A program made the translations under genes and the position numbers. The notes under the pieces were generated by a model that saw nothing but the letters and a program-made list of their open reading frames with translations, did no database searches and had not been told where the DNA came from. DNA of 64,000 nt, taken from Drosophila persimilis (lineage: Eukaryota > Arthropoda > Insecta > Diptera > Drosophilidae). This document shows positions 63,945-64,000 of this stretch, piece by piece; positions within the stretch are counted from its first letter, which is position 1; the number at the start of each line of letters is the position of its first letter. The stretch covers positions 8,742,001-8,806,000 of the forward strand of contig NW_020825288.1 in NCBI RefSeq assembly GCF_003286085.1, written 5' to 3'.

Positions 63945-64000
63945 ATGTCTGTCCCTGTACGCTACTCTGCTGCCGCCGAATACGCCGCCGCCGTTGATAG
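63945..64000 (+). CDS. Start of an unidentified coding sequence, cut by right edge
   Basis: The start has good context (cctcacaATGTCT) and encodes MSVPVRYSAAAEYAAAVD before the window ends. A possible acceptor (ccaacacag) lies 20 bases upstream, so this may be a second exon with a downstream start, or the first exon of a transcript starting in the GAGA-rich region at 63.4-63.9 kb. The gene is not identified. Confidence 0.5.
   Translation, partial: MSVPVRYSAAAEYAAAVD

Overview
The window is nuclear DNA from a Drosophila-type fly. Genes are dense with short GT-AG introns (about 50-100 nt). Almost every long reading frame is a recognisable fly or metazoan housekeeping gene, and there are glutamine (CAG) runs, CA/GT microsatellites and DRE / Ohler Motif 1 core promoter motifs. 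The gene set matches Muller element E (D. melanogaster 3R). The gene order and the repeats suggest a species other than D. melanogaster, perhaps of the obscura group; that last point is inference. Exon structures were worked out by hand from splice sites and reading frame. Except for the two genes cut by the window edges and the unresolved Medea start, every gene model closes in frame.

Left block (1-14.7 kb): the GTPase EFTUD2/Snu114 of the U5 snRNP (minus, cut by the left edge), a secreted Thr-rich mucin-like protein, an RPP38-like RNase P/MRP subunit, an MTRES1-like mitochondrial RNA-binding protein, a secreted M13 (neprilysin-like) peptidase (minus), an unrecognised nine-exon gene with serially duplicated exons, and the ER chaperone Gp93/GRP94 (minus, HDEL tail).

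Middle block (14.7-41.8 kb): mitoferrin, Bod1 (minus), the H3K36 methyltransferase Mes-4/NSD, the mitochondrial glycerol-3-phosphate acyltransferase mino (minus), a Zip3/RNF212-type meiotic RING protein (narya/nenya type), RpL4 (minus, with an H/ACA snoRNA in an intron) and the spliceosome subunit BCAS2/SPF27. A non-autonomous Tc1/mariner-like element lies between mitoferrin and Bod1. Related intergenic repeats lie near Gp93, Mes-4 and BCAS2.

Right block (42-52.4 kb): an MCC/USHBP1-type coiled-coil protein with a PDZ-ligand C-terminus (minus), a ZAD-C2H2 zinc finger protein (minus) in a head-to-head pair with NAT9, and the co-Smad Medea (minus). From 52.5 to 55.9 kb lies a tandem array of AT-rich repeats. 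From 55.9 kb to the right edge runs what looks like the 5' part of a large gene: a first exon beside a Motif 1 promoter, about 7 kb without convincing exons, then a coding start cut off by the right edge.

The most unusual signals are: a repeat-associated promoter module (GTATATTT copies, GATAAG, CGGTCAYACT) upstream of both Mes-4 and BCAS2 and repeated three times in the 52-55 kb array; the intronic snoRNA; the exon-duplicated unknown gene; and several orphan exon-like segments.
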